A stretch of 64,000 bases of DNA from Azospirillum tabaci (GCF_014596085.1 NZ_JACCJY010000017.1:91027-155026), one strand, 5' to 3'. Positions 1 through 8,866 are shown, numbered from the stretch's first letter. The notes: generated by a model from the sequence alone, not told the origin. Made by a program: numbers and translations.

Positions 1-1633
1 GGGCGGAGACGTCGACCACCGCCGCCATGGTGCGCAGGAAACCACCCCATCCATCCCGCTCGATCCGGGCGGAGACCAGCACGTCGGCGACCTCCCCCGA
101 CCGCTTGACCAGCCGGTAGGGCATGTCCTGGAACGCCCCGAGCCGCAGCAACTCCGGCCAGCGGCTCTCCCGGTGCTCCCGCGCGACGTCCGGCGGCATG
201 AACTCCGTGATGTTGCGGCCGAGCACCTGGCCCCGGCTCTCATAGCCCATGAATTCCAGCCAGCGGTCGCTGACGCTCAGCAGCCGGCCCTCGGCGTCCA
301 GGGAATGCAGCGGCACCGGCGTCTTGGCGTAGAGCGCGCTGAGGTCGGCCTGGGCGCGCTGCCGCTCCGCCACCTCGGCCAGCAGCCGGCGGTTGGCGGC
401 CACCAGCTCCGCCGTGCGCTCGGCCACCTGCCGTTCCAGATCCTCGCGGGCGTCGGCCTGGGCCGCGCGGGCCTTCACCGCGTCGTCGATGTCGGTGCAG
501 GTACCGAACCAGCGGGTGATCCGCCCGTCCCCGTCGCGCAACGGCACCGCCCGCCCGAGGAACCAGCGGTACCGGCCCCCGGCCTCGCGCAGCCGGTACT
601 CGACCTCGTAGAAATCGCCCGACCGCACCGCGGCGGTCCACAGGGCGGCGGTCCGCGTCCGGTCGTCCGGATGCACCACCTCCATCCAGGCGGTGCCGGT
701 CATCGCCTCCGGCCGGGTGCCGGTGTAGGCGAACCAATGCAGGTTGTAGTAGTCGGGAAGGCCGTCCGGCGGGGCTGACCAGACGAGCTGCGGCATGCTT
801 TCCGCGATGGCGCGGAACTTGGCCTCGCTGTCGCGCAGCGCGATTTCCGAGGCGCGGCGATCGGTGATGTCGCGCACCACCACCGAATAGGCGGCCGGCG
901 CGCCCGTGGCGTCGCGCGCCACGGTCAGCACGGTGGAGCCGAAGAACCGCCGTCCGTCCCGCGCCGCGTGGATCCACTCGACCTCGCGGCGCTCCTTCTC
1001 CGCCACCCCGGACAGCAGGCTGCGGATGTTGTCCGCGCAGCGCTCCTCCGGCGCGAAGAGCAGGGACAGCGGGCGGCCCAGCGCCTCCTCCTCGGTGTAG
1101 CCGAAAAGGCGGCGGCTGCCCTCGTTCCACGAGGTGATGCGGCCCTCCAGGTCCAGCGTGACGATGGCGTAGTCGCGGATGTCGTCGATGGCCTGCCGCA
1201 GCCGGCGCAGATTCTCCTCGGCCAGCCGCCGCTCGGCCAGGGTGCGCGCCTCCAGGATCGCCCGCTCCACCGCGGCGGGCAGATGGGCCAGCCGCTGCTT
1301 CAGCACATAGTCGCGCGCGCCCATCTTCAGGGCCGACACCGCCGTCTCCTCCCCCATGCGCCCGGACAGGAACAGGAAGGGGATTTCCGGAGCGCGGGCC
1401 TTGGCGATCTCCAGCGCCTCCAACCCGTCGAAGTCCGGCAGGGAGAAGTCGGCCAGGATCAGGTCGAAGCGCCGTCCGTCCCCCGCCGCCTTGACCAGCG
1501 CCGCCTCGAAATCCGCGCGGGTGTCCACGCGGGTCACGTCGCAGGAGATTCCCGCCTTCCGCAGGCGCGCGAAAGCCAGCTCGCAGTCCAGCGGGCTGTC
1601 TTCCAAATGCAGGATGGTCACGGCAGCTGGCAT
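1..1633 (-). CDS. Receiver-PAS multi-domain sensor protein, probable hybrid histidine kinase (3' part missing)
   Basis: The reading frame stays open to the left edge, so the C-terminus (probably a histidine kinase core) is outside the window. The N-terminus is a CheY-like receiver (about residues 5-125): acidic pair in LHLEDS, phospho-acceptor Asp62 in LILADFSLPDFDG, and the conserved Lys in YVLKQR. At least three PAS/PAC modules follow, with typical WNEGSRRLFGYTEEE, WFGTCTDI and WLEFMGYES segments. It is the last gene of a minus-strand operon after the phytochrome and a response regulator. Start choice: ATG at 1633 lies 12 nt after AAGGA. The in-frame ATG at 1645 touches that Shine-Dalgarno directly and is less likely. 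The receiver-first layout suggests that it receives a phosphate and then acts through its PAS and C-terminal domains (inference). Confidence 0.8.
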   Translation of the reverse strand, partial: MPAAVTILHLEDSPLDCELAFARLRKAGISCDVTRVDTRADFEAALVKAAGDGRRFDLILADFSLPDFDGLEALEIAKARAPEIPFLFLSGRMGEETAVSALKMGARDYVLKQRLAHLPAAVERAILEARTLAERRLAEENLRRLRQAIDDIRDYAIVTLDLEGRITSWNEGSRRLFGYTEEEALGRPLSLLFAPEERCADNIRSLLSGVAEKERREVEWIHAARDGRRFFGSTVLTVARDATGAPAAYSVVVRDITDRRASEIALRDSEAKFRAIAESMPQLVWSAPPDGLPDYYNLHWFAYTGTRPEAMTGTAWMEVVHPDDRTRTAALWTAAVRSGDFYEVEYRLREAGGRYRWFLGRAVPLRDGDGRITRWFGTCTDIDDAVKARAAQADAREDLERQVAERTAELVAANRRLLAEVAERQRAQADLSALYAKTPVPLHSLDAEGRLLSVSDRWLEFMGYESRGQVLGRNITEFMPPDVAREHRESRWPELLRLGAFQDMPYRLVKRSGEVADVLVSARIERDGWGGFLRTMAAVVDVSA

Positions 1634-1649
1634 TCTGGCGGGCATTCCT

Positions 1650-2132
1650 TCAGGCGCCTTTTCCCGCGGGCGGGGTTCCCGCCGGGCGGCGGGCGCAGCC
1701 GACCGGGGGTTCGTTCAGGATCGCCCAAAAAGCGCCCAGGTCGCGGATCGCCTGGAAGAAGGCCTTGAAGTCCACCGGCTTCACCACGAAGGCGTTCACG
1801 CCCAGCTTGTAGCTGCGCACGAGGTCGCTTTCCTCGCGCGACGCGGTGAGCATCACGATGGGGACATGCCGGGTCTCCGGATCGTTCTTCACCCGCTCCA
1901 GCACCTCCAGCCCGTCGATCTTCGGCAGCTTGAGATCGAGCAGGACGACGGCGGGAAGCTGGGTCGGCTTCCCGGTTTCCGGATCGCGGCGGGTCAGCAT
2001 CCGCAGCGCCTCCTCGCCGTCGCGGGCGACGATCACGTCATTGGCGAGCTGGCATTTCTCCAGCGCCGCCAGGGTCAGTTCCAAATCCCGCGGGTTGTCT
2101 TCGACCAGCAGGATGGGTTTCAGGTCGCTCAT
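1650..2132 (-). CDS. Single-domain CheY-like response regulator (Rcp1-like, phytochrome partner)
   Basis: A 160-residue stand-alone receiver domain with no output domain. Acidic pocket residues Glu11/Asp12 are seen in LLVEDNPRD, the phospho-acceptor is Asp66 in VVLLDLKLPKIDG, the conserved Thr lies in IVMLTAS, and the conserved Lys in FVVKPVDF. This subtype, with the DxxLPxxDGLEVL signature, is commonly encoded beside bacteriophytochrome kinases. It starts 8 nt after the phytochrome stop codon and ends just before the next sensor gene, so all three are probably co-transcribed. The likely role is to take phosphate from the phytochrome kinase and pass it on by protein contact, perhaps to the receiver-PAS protein encoded next (inference). 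The last 15 residues are low-complexity and Pro/Gly-rich. Confidence 0.88.
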   Translation of the reverse strand: MSDLKPILLVEDNPRDLELTLAALEKCQLANDVIVARDGEEALRMLTRRDPETGKPTQLPAVVLLDLKLPKIDGLEVLERVKNDPETRHVPIVMLTASREESDLVRSYKLGVNAFVVKPVDFKAFFQAIRDLGAFWAILNEPPVGCARRPAGTPPAGKGA

Positions 2133-2140
2133 GTCTCAGA

Positions 2141-4405
2141 TCACTCATCGAGATCGCGCAGATCGGGTTTCGCCACCCCGGCCTTCGGCAGCGTGAAGTA
2201 GAAGATGGCCCCCTTGTCGAGCCGCCCGTCGGCCCAGGTCCGTCCACCATGGCGGTCCACGGCGCGGCGCACATTGGCCAGGCCGATGCCGATGCCTTCG
2301 AACTCCTCGTTGCGATGCAGCCGCTGGAACACCCCGAACAGCTTCTTCTCGTAAGCTTGGTTGAACCCAACCCCGTTGTCCCTGACGAAGAAGAGGGTTT
2401 CGGTGGGCCGGTCTTCGCAACCCACGGCGATGCGCGCCGGTTCCCGTCCGCGGGAGTATTTGATGGCGTTCGACAAAAGGTTTTGCAGAACCAGCCGCAT
2501 CATCACCGGATCGCCGCGCACCGTGGGCAGCGGGGCGATGTCCCATTCGACGGCCCGCCCGGCGGTGTCGGGCGCCAGCGTTTCGCGCACCTCCGCCACC
2601 AGGGCGTTCATGTCCACCAAGACGGGGGTCAGCTCGCTGCGGCCCATCTGTGAGAAGTGCAGCAGATTGTCCACCAGCGTGCCGGCGCTGTTGGCCGCGT
2701 CCACGATGACGTTCAGATAGCGCTTTCCGGTGGCGCTCAGCTGGTCCGATTCCAGCTCCTGCAACAGCTCGGCGTAGCCGACGATGTGGCGGAAGGGTGC
2801 GCGCAGGTCGTGGGAGACAGAGTAGGAAAAGGATTCCAGCTCCTTGTTGGAGCGCGCCAGCTCCCGCGACAGGGCGGCCAGCTCCTCCGCCTTGCGCAGG
2901 ACGATGCCTATGACGGCGTGTCGCAGCGCCGCGGCGGTGTCGCGCTCCGCCGCGGTCCAGGGCAGCGCGCGGTGGCGCACCGTCTCCTTCCAGGTCTCGA
3001 AGGAGGCGCGCGGGCTCAGGCCCCGCCCTTCGCGGTCGAGCGGCTTGCGCGGGTCGCCGCCCCAGCGGACGGTCTGCACCACCTCGGGCCGGAACCACAG
3101 CACGTAGCTGGCGTGCAGCTTCGACACGGCGATGGCCAGCAGCCCCGCCGGCTTGCCTTCGAAGTCCGCGGCGGCCGGGTAGAGGGCGGGCAGGCTGTCG
3201 GTCTCGAACTGCTCCGGCTCGCCCTGGGTGCCCAGCCAGTCCACGAGATCGCGCACCTGCTCTTCCGTCGGGGTGTCGCCGACCAGCGTGCAGCGCCGTT
3301 CGAAGACGACGGCGGCCCCGCTGGCGTTGGCGAAGCGCAGCAGATCGTTCGGATTCTCGGTCAAGCCGGCGATGAAGGGGTCGGCCTGAGCCATCGCGGC
3401 CAGCAGCCGCGCCTGGATGGCTTGCAGGGCGATGCGGTGCTCCGCATCGCGCCGGTCCTCCACCGCGGCGATGCGCACCGACAGGATTTGGGCGATCAGA
3501 TCGCAGGCCGAGCGTACGGCGTAGGACACCGCCCTCGGCTCATGGTGGTGACAGGAGACCAGCCCCCACAAGGCCCCGTGCAGCAGGATCGACACCGACA
3601 TCGAGGACGCGGTTTCCATGTTCCGCATGTACTGGACATGCACCGGCGACACGCTGCGCAGGACGGAGAAGCTGAGATCCAGCGGCGGCGCCCCCGCGGG
3701 AACCAGAGGCACCGGGATGTAGCCGGCGTCGGGAATCAGCCGCTGGCGGTTCAGCCGGTACAACTCGCGCGCCTGGGTGGGAATGTCGGAGGCGGGAAAG
3801 CGCAGATCCATGTAGGAGGGCAGTTGCCCGTTCCCATCCTCCGCCACCACCGTGCCGTGCCAGTCGGCGTCGAAGCGGTAGATCAGCACGCGGTCGAAGC
3901 CGGTCAGCGCCCGGACCTCCCGCGCGGCACAATTCAGGAGATCCGCTGGCGTGTTCAGCGCGTCCAGCTGCTCCAGCGCCTCACGCATGCGTGGGTAGAC
4001 GTGGTCGAGAAGGTCGGTCTCCAGCCCGTCCAGCCGTTCCAGCTCCAGGATCACCACGGCCTCGCCCGCCGCGTCATTGACGGCGTGGGCGAGCAGCTGG
4101 TGACGACCGGCGCCGGGCAGTTCGGCCACGGCGACCGGCACCGGGCGGGACGGCACCGGACCGGCGGCGAGAAAGGAGCGGACCGCTCCGGAGATCCGCG
4201 GGTGCAGGGCCTGTTCCAACGGCTGACCCAACGCCTGCCCCAGCGGCTGGCAAAGCGCCGGCGCGGCGTTGGCGCTGGCCTGGATCAGGGTGGCACCCGA
4301 ATTGCTCCCGGAGAAGGCCAACAGCATGCCGTGGGGCTGGACGCTGCCGGGACGGTGGATCGGTTCCCGGCTGCAGGCATCGAGATCCAAATCACCAACG
4401 GTCAT
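2141..4405 (-). CDS. bphP: Bacteriophytochrome sensor histidine kinase
   Basis: A 754-residue red/far-red light sensor kinase with the full PAS-GAF-PHY-HisKA-HATPase order. Cys11, in DACSREPIHRPGSVQPHG, is the expected biliverdin-attachment cysteine. The GAF domain (about 140-320) has the DIP motif (Asp207-Pro209) and the chromophore-pocket His256 in SPVHVQYMRNM. The PHY domain carries WGG (448-450) and the tongue motif PRASF (465-469). HisKA has the phospho-acceptor His532 in SVSHDLRAP. The ATPase domain shows NLLSNAIKYS, DNGVGFN and GIGIGLANV. All key residues appear intact, so it should be photoactive and autophosphorylating. It is the first gene of a three-gene minus-strand operon. A 19-bp palindrome lies about 105 nt upstream and may be an operator. 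Confidence 0.95.
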   Translation of the reverse strand: MTVGDLDLDACSREPIHRPGSVQPHGMLLAFSGSNSGATLIQASANAAPALCQPLGQALGQPLEQALHPRISGAVRSFLAAGPVPSRPVPVAVAELPGAGRHQLLAHAVNDAAGEAVVILELERLDGLETDLLDHVYPRMREALEQLDALNTPADLLNCAAREVRALTGFDRVLIYRFDADWHGTVVAEDGNGQLPSYMDLRFPASDIPTQARELYRLNRQRLIPDAGYIPVPLVPAGAPPLDLSFSVLRSVSPVHVQYMRNMETASSMSVSILLHGALWGLVSCHHHEPRAVSYAVRSACDLIAQILSVRIAAVEDRRDAEHRIALQAIQARLLAAMAQADPFIAGLTENPNDLLRFANASGAAVVFERRCTLVGDTPTEEQVRDLVDWLGTQGEPEQFETDSLPALYPAAADFEGKPAGLLAIAVSKLHASYVLWFRPEVVQTVRWGGDPRKPLDREGRGLSPRASFETWKETVRHRALPWTAAERDTAAALRHAVIGIVLRKAEELAALSRELARSNKELESFSYSVSHDLRAPFRHIVGYAELLQELESDQLSATGKRYLNVIVDAANSAGTLVDNLLHFSQMGRSELTPVLVDMNALVAEVRETLAPDTAGRAVEWDIAPLPTVRGDPVMMRLVLQNLLSNAIKYSRGREPARIAVGCEDRPTETLFFVRDNGVGFNQAYEKKLFGVFQRLHRNEEFEGIGIGLANVRRAVDRHGGRTWADGRLDKGAIFYFTLPKAGVAKPDLRDLDE

Positions 4406-4846
4406 GGTGCTGGTCCTCGTGGTGGCGTTGACTCCAGAAGCAAAGACAATCCAATAGGTGGCTCCTTAATGCCCTGCTCGCTGTCCGGTCTATTCGATGA
4501 TTCCAGGTAATGTCGAATGTTTCGACATGGCGGGCATCGCTTTGGTTATCAACGGCGGGTGACTTAGACAATACCACTTCAGAACAAGGACATAAGCGGT
4601 TCGTCATATAGATCGACCCTCGTTGCGCGCAATACGGGAAAAGGGGGTAGGGAGGAATACGGGGGATCGCTGGGGGAGTATCCCCGCGGTTGGAATTGAT
4701 CCCTGCACCACGCCGACGAGTGGCTGACCGAGCTGTCGACCGCCGGGTGTTTGGGAAGCGTGCGGACGGACCGGGGGTGAGATTGCCCGGAGCGCTGGAC
4801 TTGTGCATAACGGCTTTCGGCGGGAGATTTCCCCAGGAACGGCGTC
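4406..4846. other. Intergenic region between bphP and the glycosyltransferase gene
   Basis: 441 bp separating divergent genes. It is lower in GC near bphP and should hold promoters for both directions. Apart from a 19-bp palindrome at 4510-4528 there is no convincing RNA gene or terminator. A G-rich run around 4635-4685 has no obvious fold. The small open frames crossing it have no good ribosome-binding site or recognisable domain. Confidence 0.6.
4510..4528. promoter_or_regulatory. 19-bp perfect inverted repeat upstream of bphP
   Basis: Arms ATGTCGAA and TTCGACAT are exact reverse complements around a TGT spacer. The site lies 105-123 nt upstream of the bphP start in an AT-richer stretch. 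It has the size and symmetry of a dimeric regulator site. The cognate factor is not known to me. Confidence 0.5.
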
Positions 4847-5716
4847 GTGAAGGTCCCATCCATGGAAGTGCTGCGATTCGCGCCGGAGGATTTTTCCCAC
4901 GAACTCCTGGCGCTTGAAGTCGCCAAGCTCATCAAGGACGAAACGCCCCCGGCGGACCCCCTCACCTTCCACGCCTATTGGGACGGCGTGCTGAACGAGA
5001 AGCATCTGATTTCGGTGAAAAGCTGCTATCTCTTCAATGTCCGTGGCCGTGAGAACCGGATCGTCGTCTGGACGCGGAATGGCGTCGACAATGACTGTTT
5101 GAGCGAAATCGGAAAGTACGCCGAGATACGCGCCTTTTCCGAGCGCGACGAGTGCCGCGGCACCTTCCTTGAAGGGCACGATTTCGGGCGGTCGATCGAT
5201 GCGTCCTTCTATTCCGACATCGTCCGGTACATTCTTCTCTACAAATACGGCGGTGTGTGGTTCGACCTCGACTGCCTGTTCCTGAGAAGCGTCACACCGC
5301 TCCTGAATCAGTTTCCCGGCAAGATCCTGGCCTACCGGTGGGAGCAGCAGAACTATCCCAACGGCGCGATCTACGTCGCCCCCACGCCGCGTTCGGAGGC
5401 GATGAAGGGCAACATCGAATTCATCCGGAACCGTGGCCGCGGCTGGGGTTTCCAGCAGGCCGGGCTGGTGTACGACACGCCGATGGACATCCTGGTGCTT
5501 CCGTGCCCCTGGTTCGACGCCGGGTGGATCGACAATCCCGTGCTTCACTTCGACCGCTTCATGAAGGCGTCGCCGGTCGCATACGACCTCGACAGCTTCT
5601 TCCCCGGCGCCTTCTGCTTTCACTGGCACAACAAGTGGTTCGACGCCATCGAGCCGTCGAGTCCGATGGATCGGCTCGCCCGGGACATCGACCGGCGGCT
5701 GTCCACGGGGCGTTGA
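4847..5716 (+). CDS. DXD-containing glycosyltransferase (GT32 / capsular polysaccharide type)
   Basis: A 289-residue protein. The region DIVRYILLYKYGGVWFDLDCLFLRSVTPL (written here from two overlapping parts: DIVRYILLYKYGG and GGVWFDLDCLFLRS) is the hallmark of sugar-nucleotide-dependent GT-A enzymes of the Och1/GT32 type, with the metal-binding DxD at FDLDC. The C-terminal FHWHNKWFD resembles the conserved end of these enzymes. There is no signal peptide or membrane segment, so it is probably cytosolic, transferring a sugar during surface polysaccharide assembly (inference). Start choice: GTG at 4847 has AGGAA 7 nt upstream; the in-frame ATG at 4862 (with AAGG upstream) is an alternative. 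A GH12-type gene follows 92 nt downstream on the same strand. The donor and acceptor cannot be told from sequence. Confidence 0.75.
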   Translation: MKVPSMEVLRFAPEDFSHELLALEVAKLIKDETPPADPLTFHAYWDGVLNEKHLISVKSCYLFNVRGRENRIVVWTRNGVDNDCLSEIGKYAEIRAFSERDECRGTFLEGHDFGRSIDASFYSDIVRYILLYKYGGVWFDLDCLFLRSVTPLLNQFPGKILAYRWEQQNYPNGAIYVAPTPRSEAMKGNIEFIRNRGRGWGFQQAGLVYDTPMDILVLPCPWFDAGWIDNPVLHFDRFMKASPVAYDLDSFFPGAFCFHWHNKWFDAIEPSSPMDRLARDIDRRLSTGR

Positions 5717-5808
5717 GCGCCGACGCGATCTTCGCCGCCCGACCTTGTTGAAGCCCCGACGCCGGCCGGGAAAACGCCCGACGGACAACGACGGAACGGG
5801 GACGCTCC

Positions 5809-6627
5809 ATGACCACCACGCTGACGGGAAGCGCCGACCGCCTGGAGGCCGGCGGCTGGGCGGCCAGCAGCAACGTCTGGAATCCGGGCGGCTACCGCAA
5901 CGGCAAGAACTTCACCCAGTCCATCGTCCTCGACGAGGCGACCTTTCCGAACGGAACGGTGATCAGTTGGAGCTGGCCCTACGACAGCCGGCGTGCCCTG
6001 ACCTACGAGAATTACCCGGTGCGCGCCTATCCGGAGCTGACGCACGGCGTCAATCCGTGGAACGGGGCGCCGTCCACCAGCACGGACCTGCCGGCGCGGA
6101 TCGCCGACCTGCCCAACTTCGACGTGACCTACAAGGTGGGGCTGACCGGTGCCACGAACCTCTACAACGTCGCCGTCAGCCTATGGATCGGCGACGACCC
6201 GGCCAAGGGGATCGAAGGCGTGACCGACGAGGTGATGGTGTGGCTGCACAGCGGCTACTTCACCCCCGCCGGGGAGCCGGTCGCGACGCGGACCGACGCG
6301 CAGGGGGACGCCACCCTATGGAACAAGCCGGTCTTCAGCGGCGGGGTGGACGGCAACCCGATCGACTGGGAATACACGGTCCTGCAGTACGGCGACGACC
6401 GGCTGGCCGGGACGCTGGACCTTGATGGGCTGCTGGATGAGCTTCAGACCCGCGGGATCATCAACGAGACGGACTGGATTCTGGGCTTCCAGTTCGGCGC
6501 GGAGGTGGCGGCGGGTGCAGGGTCGATGACGGTCGATCAGCTGGCCGTGGACTTCACGGCGCCCCGGGCCCCGGCGGTGGTTGCGACGCCGCCGGAGCCG
6601 GTGATCGGGGTGGTGCCGTCGGTGTAG
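5809..6627 (+). CDS. Glycoside hydrolase family 12 (endoglucanase-like) protein without a signal peptide
   Basis: A 272-residue protein with the GH12 beta-jelly-roll signature: VISWSWPY near 51-58, YENYPVRAYPE near 66-76, the presumed nucleophile Glu141 in TDEVMVWLHSG, and the presumed acid/base Glu232 in GFQFGAEV. Known GH12 enzymes cleave beta-1,4-glucans or xyloglucan. Both catalytic Glu residues seem present. The N-terminus is not hydrophobic and shows neither Sec nor Tat signal, which is unusual for this family. The last 20 residues are Pro/Ala/Val-rich, so export by a non-Sec route or a cytosolic role is possible (inference). It lies downstream of a glycosyltransferase gene and converges on fba. 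Confidence 0.72.
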   Translation: MTTTLTGSADRLEAGGWAASSNVWNPGGYRNGKNFTQSIVLDEATFPNGTVISWSWPYDSRRALTYENYPVRAYPELTHGVNPWNGAPSTSTDLPARIADLPNFDVTYKVGLTGATNLYNVAVSLWIGDDPAKGIEGVTDEVMVWLHSGYFTPAGEPVATRTDAQGDATLWNKPVFSGGVDGNPIDWEYTVLQYGDDRLAGTLDLDGLLDELQTRGIINETDWILGFQFGAEVAAGAGSMTVDQLAVDFTAPRAPAVVATPPEPVIGVVPSV

Positions 6628-6671
6628 GGGTGAGCGGCCATGCCGGCCTCCCACCCCCACTCCCCGACGGA

Positions 6672-7751
6672 TCAGCCGGCCAGCGACTTGCCGGCGGCGC
6701 CCAGATCGGCGAAGGCCTCGTCCAGGCGGCGGACCATGCCCTGCTCGCCCAGGCGCAGCCACTTGCGCGGGTCGTACAGCTTCTTCAGCGGCTTGCCCGA
6801 CTGCGGGTCGATCTGATGACGGAAGGCCGCCTCGTTCTCCAGCACGAAGCCGCCGATGGACTCGGCGAAGGCGAACTGGGTGTCGGTGTCGATGTTCATC
6901 TTGAACACGCCGAAGCCGACCGCCTGGGCGATCTTCTCCTTCTCCGAGCCCGAACCGCCGTGGAACACCAGCGCCAGCGGCTTGGCGCCGCCGCCGTGAC
7001 GTTCCGACACCAGAGCCTGCGAGGCGCCGAGGATCTCCGGGCGCAGCTTGACGTTGCCCGGGGCGTAGACGCCGTGGACGTTGCCGAAGGAGGCCGCGAC
7101 CGAGAAATGGCCGATGGGCGACAGCTCCTCATAGGCGCGCAGCACGTCTTCCGGCTGGGTGTAGAGGTGGGCGTTGTTGGCGGCGTCCAGATCCTCCGAC
7201 CCGATGCCGTCCTCCTCGCCGCCGGTCACGCCCAGCTCGATCTCCAGGCTCATGCCCAGCGGGGCGAGGCGCTTGAGAACGCGGGCGCATTCCGACAGGT
7301 TGAAGTCCAGCGACTCTTCCGACAGGTCGAGCATGTGCGAGCTGAACAGCGGACGGCCGGTGCGGCGGAAATGCTCCTCGCCATGGCCGATCATGCCCTC
7401 GACCCAGGGGATCAGGCCCTTGTTCGCGTGGTCGGTGTGCAGGACGACGCAGACGCCGTACTGCTCGGCCAGCAGATGGACGTGCTGGGCCGCCGACACG
7501 GCGCCGAGGATGCGCGCCTGGAGCGCGTCCTTCATGCCCTCGCCGGCGTAGAAGCGGGCGCCGCCGTTGGACAGCTGCACGATCACGTCGGAGCGGTTCT
7601 TGGCCGCCGCCTCGAGGACGGCGTTGATGCCGTTGGTGCCGACCACGTTGACCGCCGGCAGAGCATAACCGCCGTCCTGGCAGGCGGCGATCAGCGCGCG
7701 GTAGTCCTCTCCGGTCACGACGCCGGGCTTCAGTCGGGTCGGGGCAGACAT
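6672..7751 (-). CDS. fbaA: Fructose-bisphosphate aldolase, class II
   Basis: A 359-residue zinc-dependent aldolase, the length of E. coli FbaA. It interconverts fructose 1,6-bisphosphate with dihydroxyacetone phosphate and glyceraldehyde 3-phosphate. Recognisable segments are the N-terminal YALPAVNVVGTNGINAVLEAA (shown in part: YALPAVNVVGTNG), the zinc-site motif VVLHTDHAN, LEIELGVTGGEEDG, the phosphate-binding LVFHGGSGS, and KMNIDTDTQ. Start at ATG 7751 is chosen because GGAGGAA sits about 7 nt upstream and it gives the family's length; the frame extends further upstream without conserved sequence. The gene is divergent from the SMP-30 gene. The promoter region carries two perfect 12-bp tandem repeats overlapping the likely -35 element. 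Confidence 0.95.
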   Translation of the reverse strand: MSAPTRLKPGVVTGEDYRALIAACQDGGYALPAVNVVGTNGINAVLEAAAKNRSDVIVQLSNGGARFYAGEGMKDALQARILGAVSAAQHVHLLAEQYGVCVVLHTDHANKGLIPWVEGMIGHGEEHFRRTGRPLFSSHMLDLSEESLDFNLSECARVLKRLAPLGMSLEIELGVTGGEEDGIGSEDLDAANNAHLYTQPEDVLRAYEELSPIGHFSVAASFGNVHGVYAPGNVKLRPEILGASQALVSERHGGGAKPLALVFHGGSGSEKEKIAQAVGFGVFKMNIDTDTQFAFAESIGGFVLENEAAFRHQIDPQSGKPLKKLYDPRKWLRLGEQGMVRRLDEAFADLGAAGKSLAG

Positions 7752-7753
7752 GG

Positions 7754-7810
7754 GTGAATTCCTCCCTCGGAAAAATACTGCCTTGAAACGTCGGTTCAAA
7801 CGTCGGTTCG
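7754..7810 (-). promoter_or_regulatory. fba promoter with tandem 12-bp repeats
   Basis: On the plus strand AAACGTCGGTTC occurs at 7786-7797 and again, directly abutting, at 7798-7809. On the fba strand a likely -35 TTGAAC lies within the fba-proximal repeat copy, followed after 16 nt by TATTTT as -10. Direct repeats over a -35 element suggest a regulator or RNA-polymerase contact site. An inverted repeat TTGAA-N7-TTCAA (7783-7799) is embedded in the same stretch. Confidence 0.5.
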
Positions 7811-7993
7811 ATCGTTCGGTCAAGCCCCATATGGGCATGGGACCGACGAACGCCACGCGCTCTTTTTGCCACTTCCCGCGCCGGAACGCTGCAAAAGACT
7901 TGCCGCGAAAGCCACACTGCACCTGTGACGAAAAGACCCGCGGCATCCGTCACGAGCCGTTGAAATCGAGAGCCAACGAAGGAGACCTGGACC

Positions 7994-8866
7994 ATGGACG
8001 CTCATTGTGTCTGGGAGGCGGGTGCGGCGCTCGGCGAGGGGCCGGTCTGGTCGCCGTCGCGCAACGCCCTGTTCGCCGTGGACATCCGCGGCGCGCGCCT
8101 GCTGCGCTACACCCCCGCCGACGGCCGGGGCCGCGACTGGCCGCTGGAGGAGGCCGCCTGCTGGCTGGTCGAACGGGCAGACGGCGCCGGCTTCGTCGCC
8201 GGTCTGCGCTCGCGCCGGCTGGTCGGCCTGACGCTGGACGGCGACCGGCTCTCGGTGGAACCCGAGGTGCTGCGGCTGGAGGAGGATGCCCCCGGCAACC
8301 GGCTGAACGACGCCGCGGCCGACACGGCAGGGCGGCTGTGGGTGGGCAGCATGGACGACGCGGAGCAGGACGCCTCCGGCGCGCTGTACCGCGTCGACCC
8401 GGACGGTTCCGTGGAACGGGTGGACGAGGGCTACACGGTCAGCAACGGCCCCGCCTTGTCCCCGGACGGGCGGACGCTCTACCACACCGACAGCCCGCGC
8501 CGGACCATCTACGCCTTCGCCCTGGCCGCGGACGGCGCCCTCTCCGGCAAGCGCGCCCACATCCGCTTCGGCGAGGAGGACGGCTACCCCGACGGCATGA
8601 CCTGCGACGCCGAGGGGCATCTCTGGGTCGCCCACTGGAGCGGTGGACGGGTCAGCCGCTTCCGGCCGGACGGGACGCTGGATCGGGTGGTGCGGCTGCC
8701 GGTGTCCAACGTCACCTCCTGCGCCTTCGGCGGGCCGGGCCTGGACCAGCTGTTCATCACCACCGCCGGCCAGGATGCGCCGGCCGGGGAACCGCTGGCC
8801 GGCGCGCTGTTCGCCTGCACGCCCGGCGTCGTCGGGCTGCCGCCGGGACGGTTCGGCACGCCCTGA
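7994..8866 (+). CDS. SMP-30/gluconolactonase/LRE-family lactonase
   Basis: A 290-residue six-bladed beta-propeller enzyme of the SMP-30/gluconolactonase family, which hydrolyses sugar lactones using a divalent metal. Visible family motifs are the metal-ligand Glu in LGEGPVWSP, NRLNDAAADTAGRLWVGSM (shown in part: RLNDAAADTAGRLWVG), VSNGPALSPDGRTLYHTDS and the late EDGYPDGMTCDAEG with its conserved Asp. There is no signal peptide, so it is cytosolic. The start is supported by AAGGAG shortly upstream of ATG 7994. The gene is divergent from fba. Substrates in this family (gluconolactone, arabinonolactone, galactonolactone) cannot be told apart here, but a role in oxidative sugar catabolism is likely. 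Confidence 0.85.
   Translation: MDAHCVWEAGAALGEGPVWSPSRNALFAVDIRGARLLRYTPADGRGRDWPLEEAACWLVERADGAGFVAGLRSRRLVGLTLDGDRLSVEPEVLRLEEDAPGNRLNDAAADTAGRLWVGSMDDAEQDASGALYRVDPDGSVERVDEGYTVSNGPALSPDGRTLYHTDSPRRTIYAFALAADGALSGKRAHIRFGEEDGYPDGMTCDAEGHLWVAHWSGGRVSRFRPDGTLDRVVRLPVSNVTSCAFGGPGLDQLFITTAGQDAPAGEPLAGALFACTPGVVGLPPGRFGTP

Noticed and set aside
2657..4510. A 617-codon open frame on the plus strand, antisense to bphP
   Set aside because: It is a mirror of the GC-rich codon pattern of bphP; composition is Gln/His/Gly/Arg-rich with no domain, and bphP has all family motifs.
4604..5788. A 394-codon minus-strand frame over the glycosyltransferase
   Set aside because: No ribosome site or motif; the plus-strand frame has a clear DXD glycosyltransferase signature.
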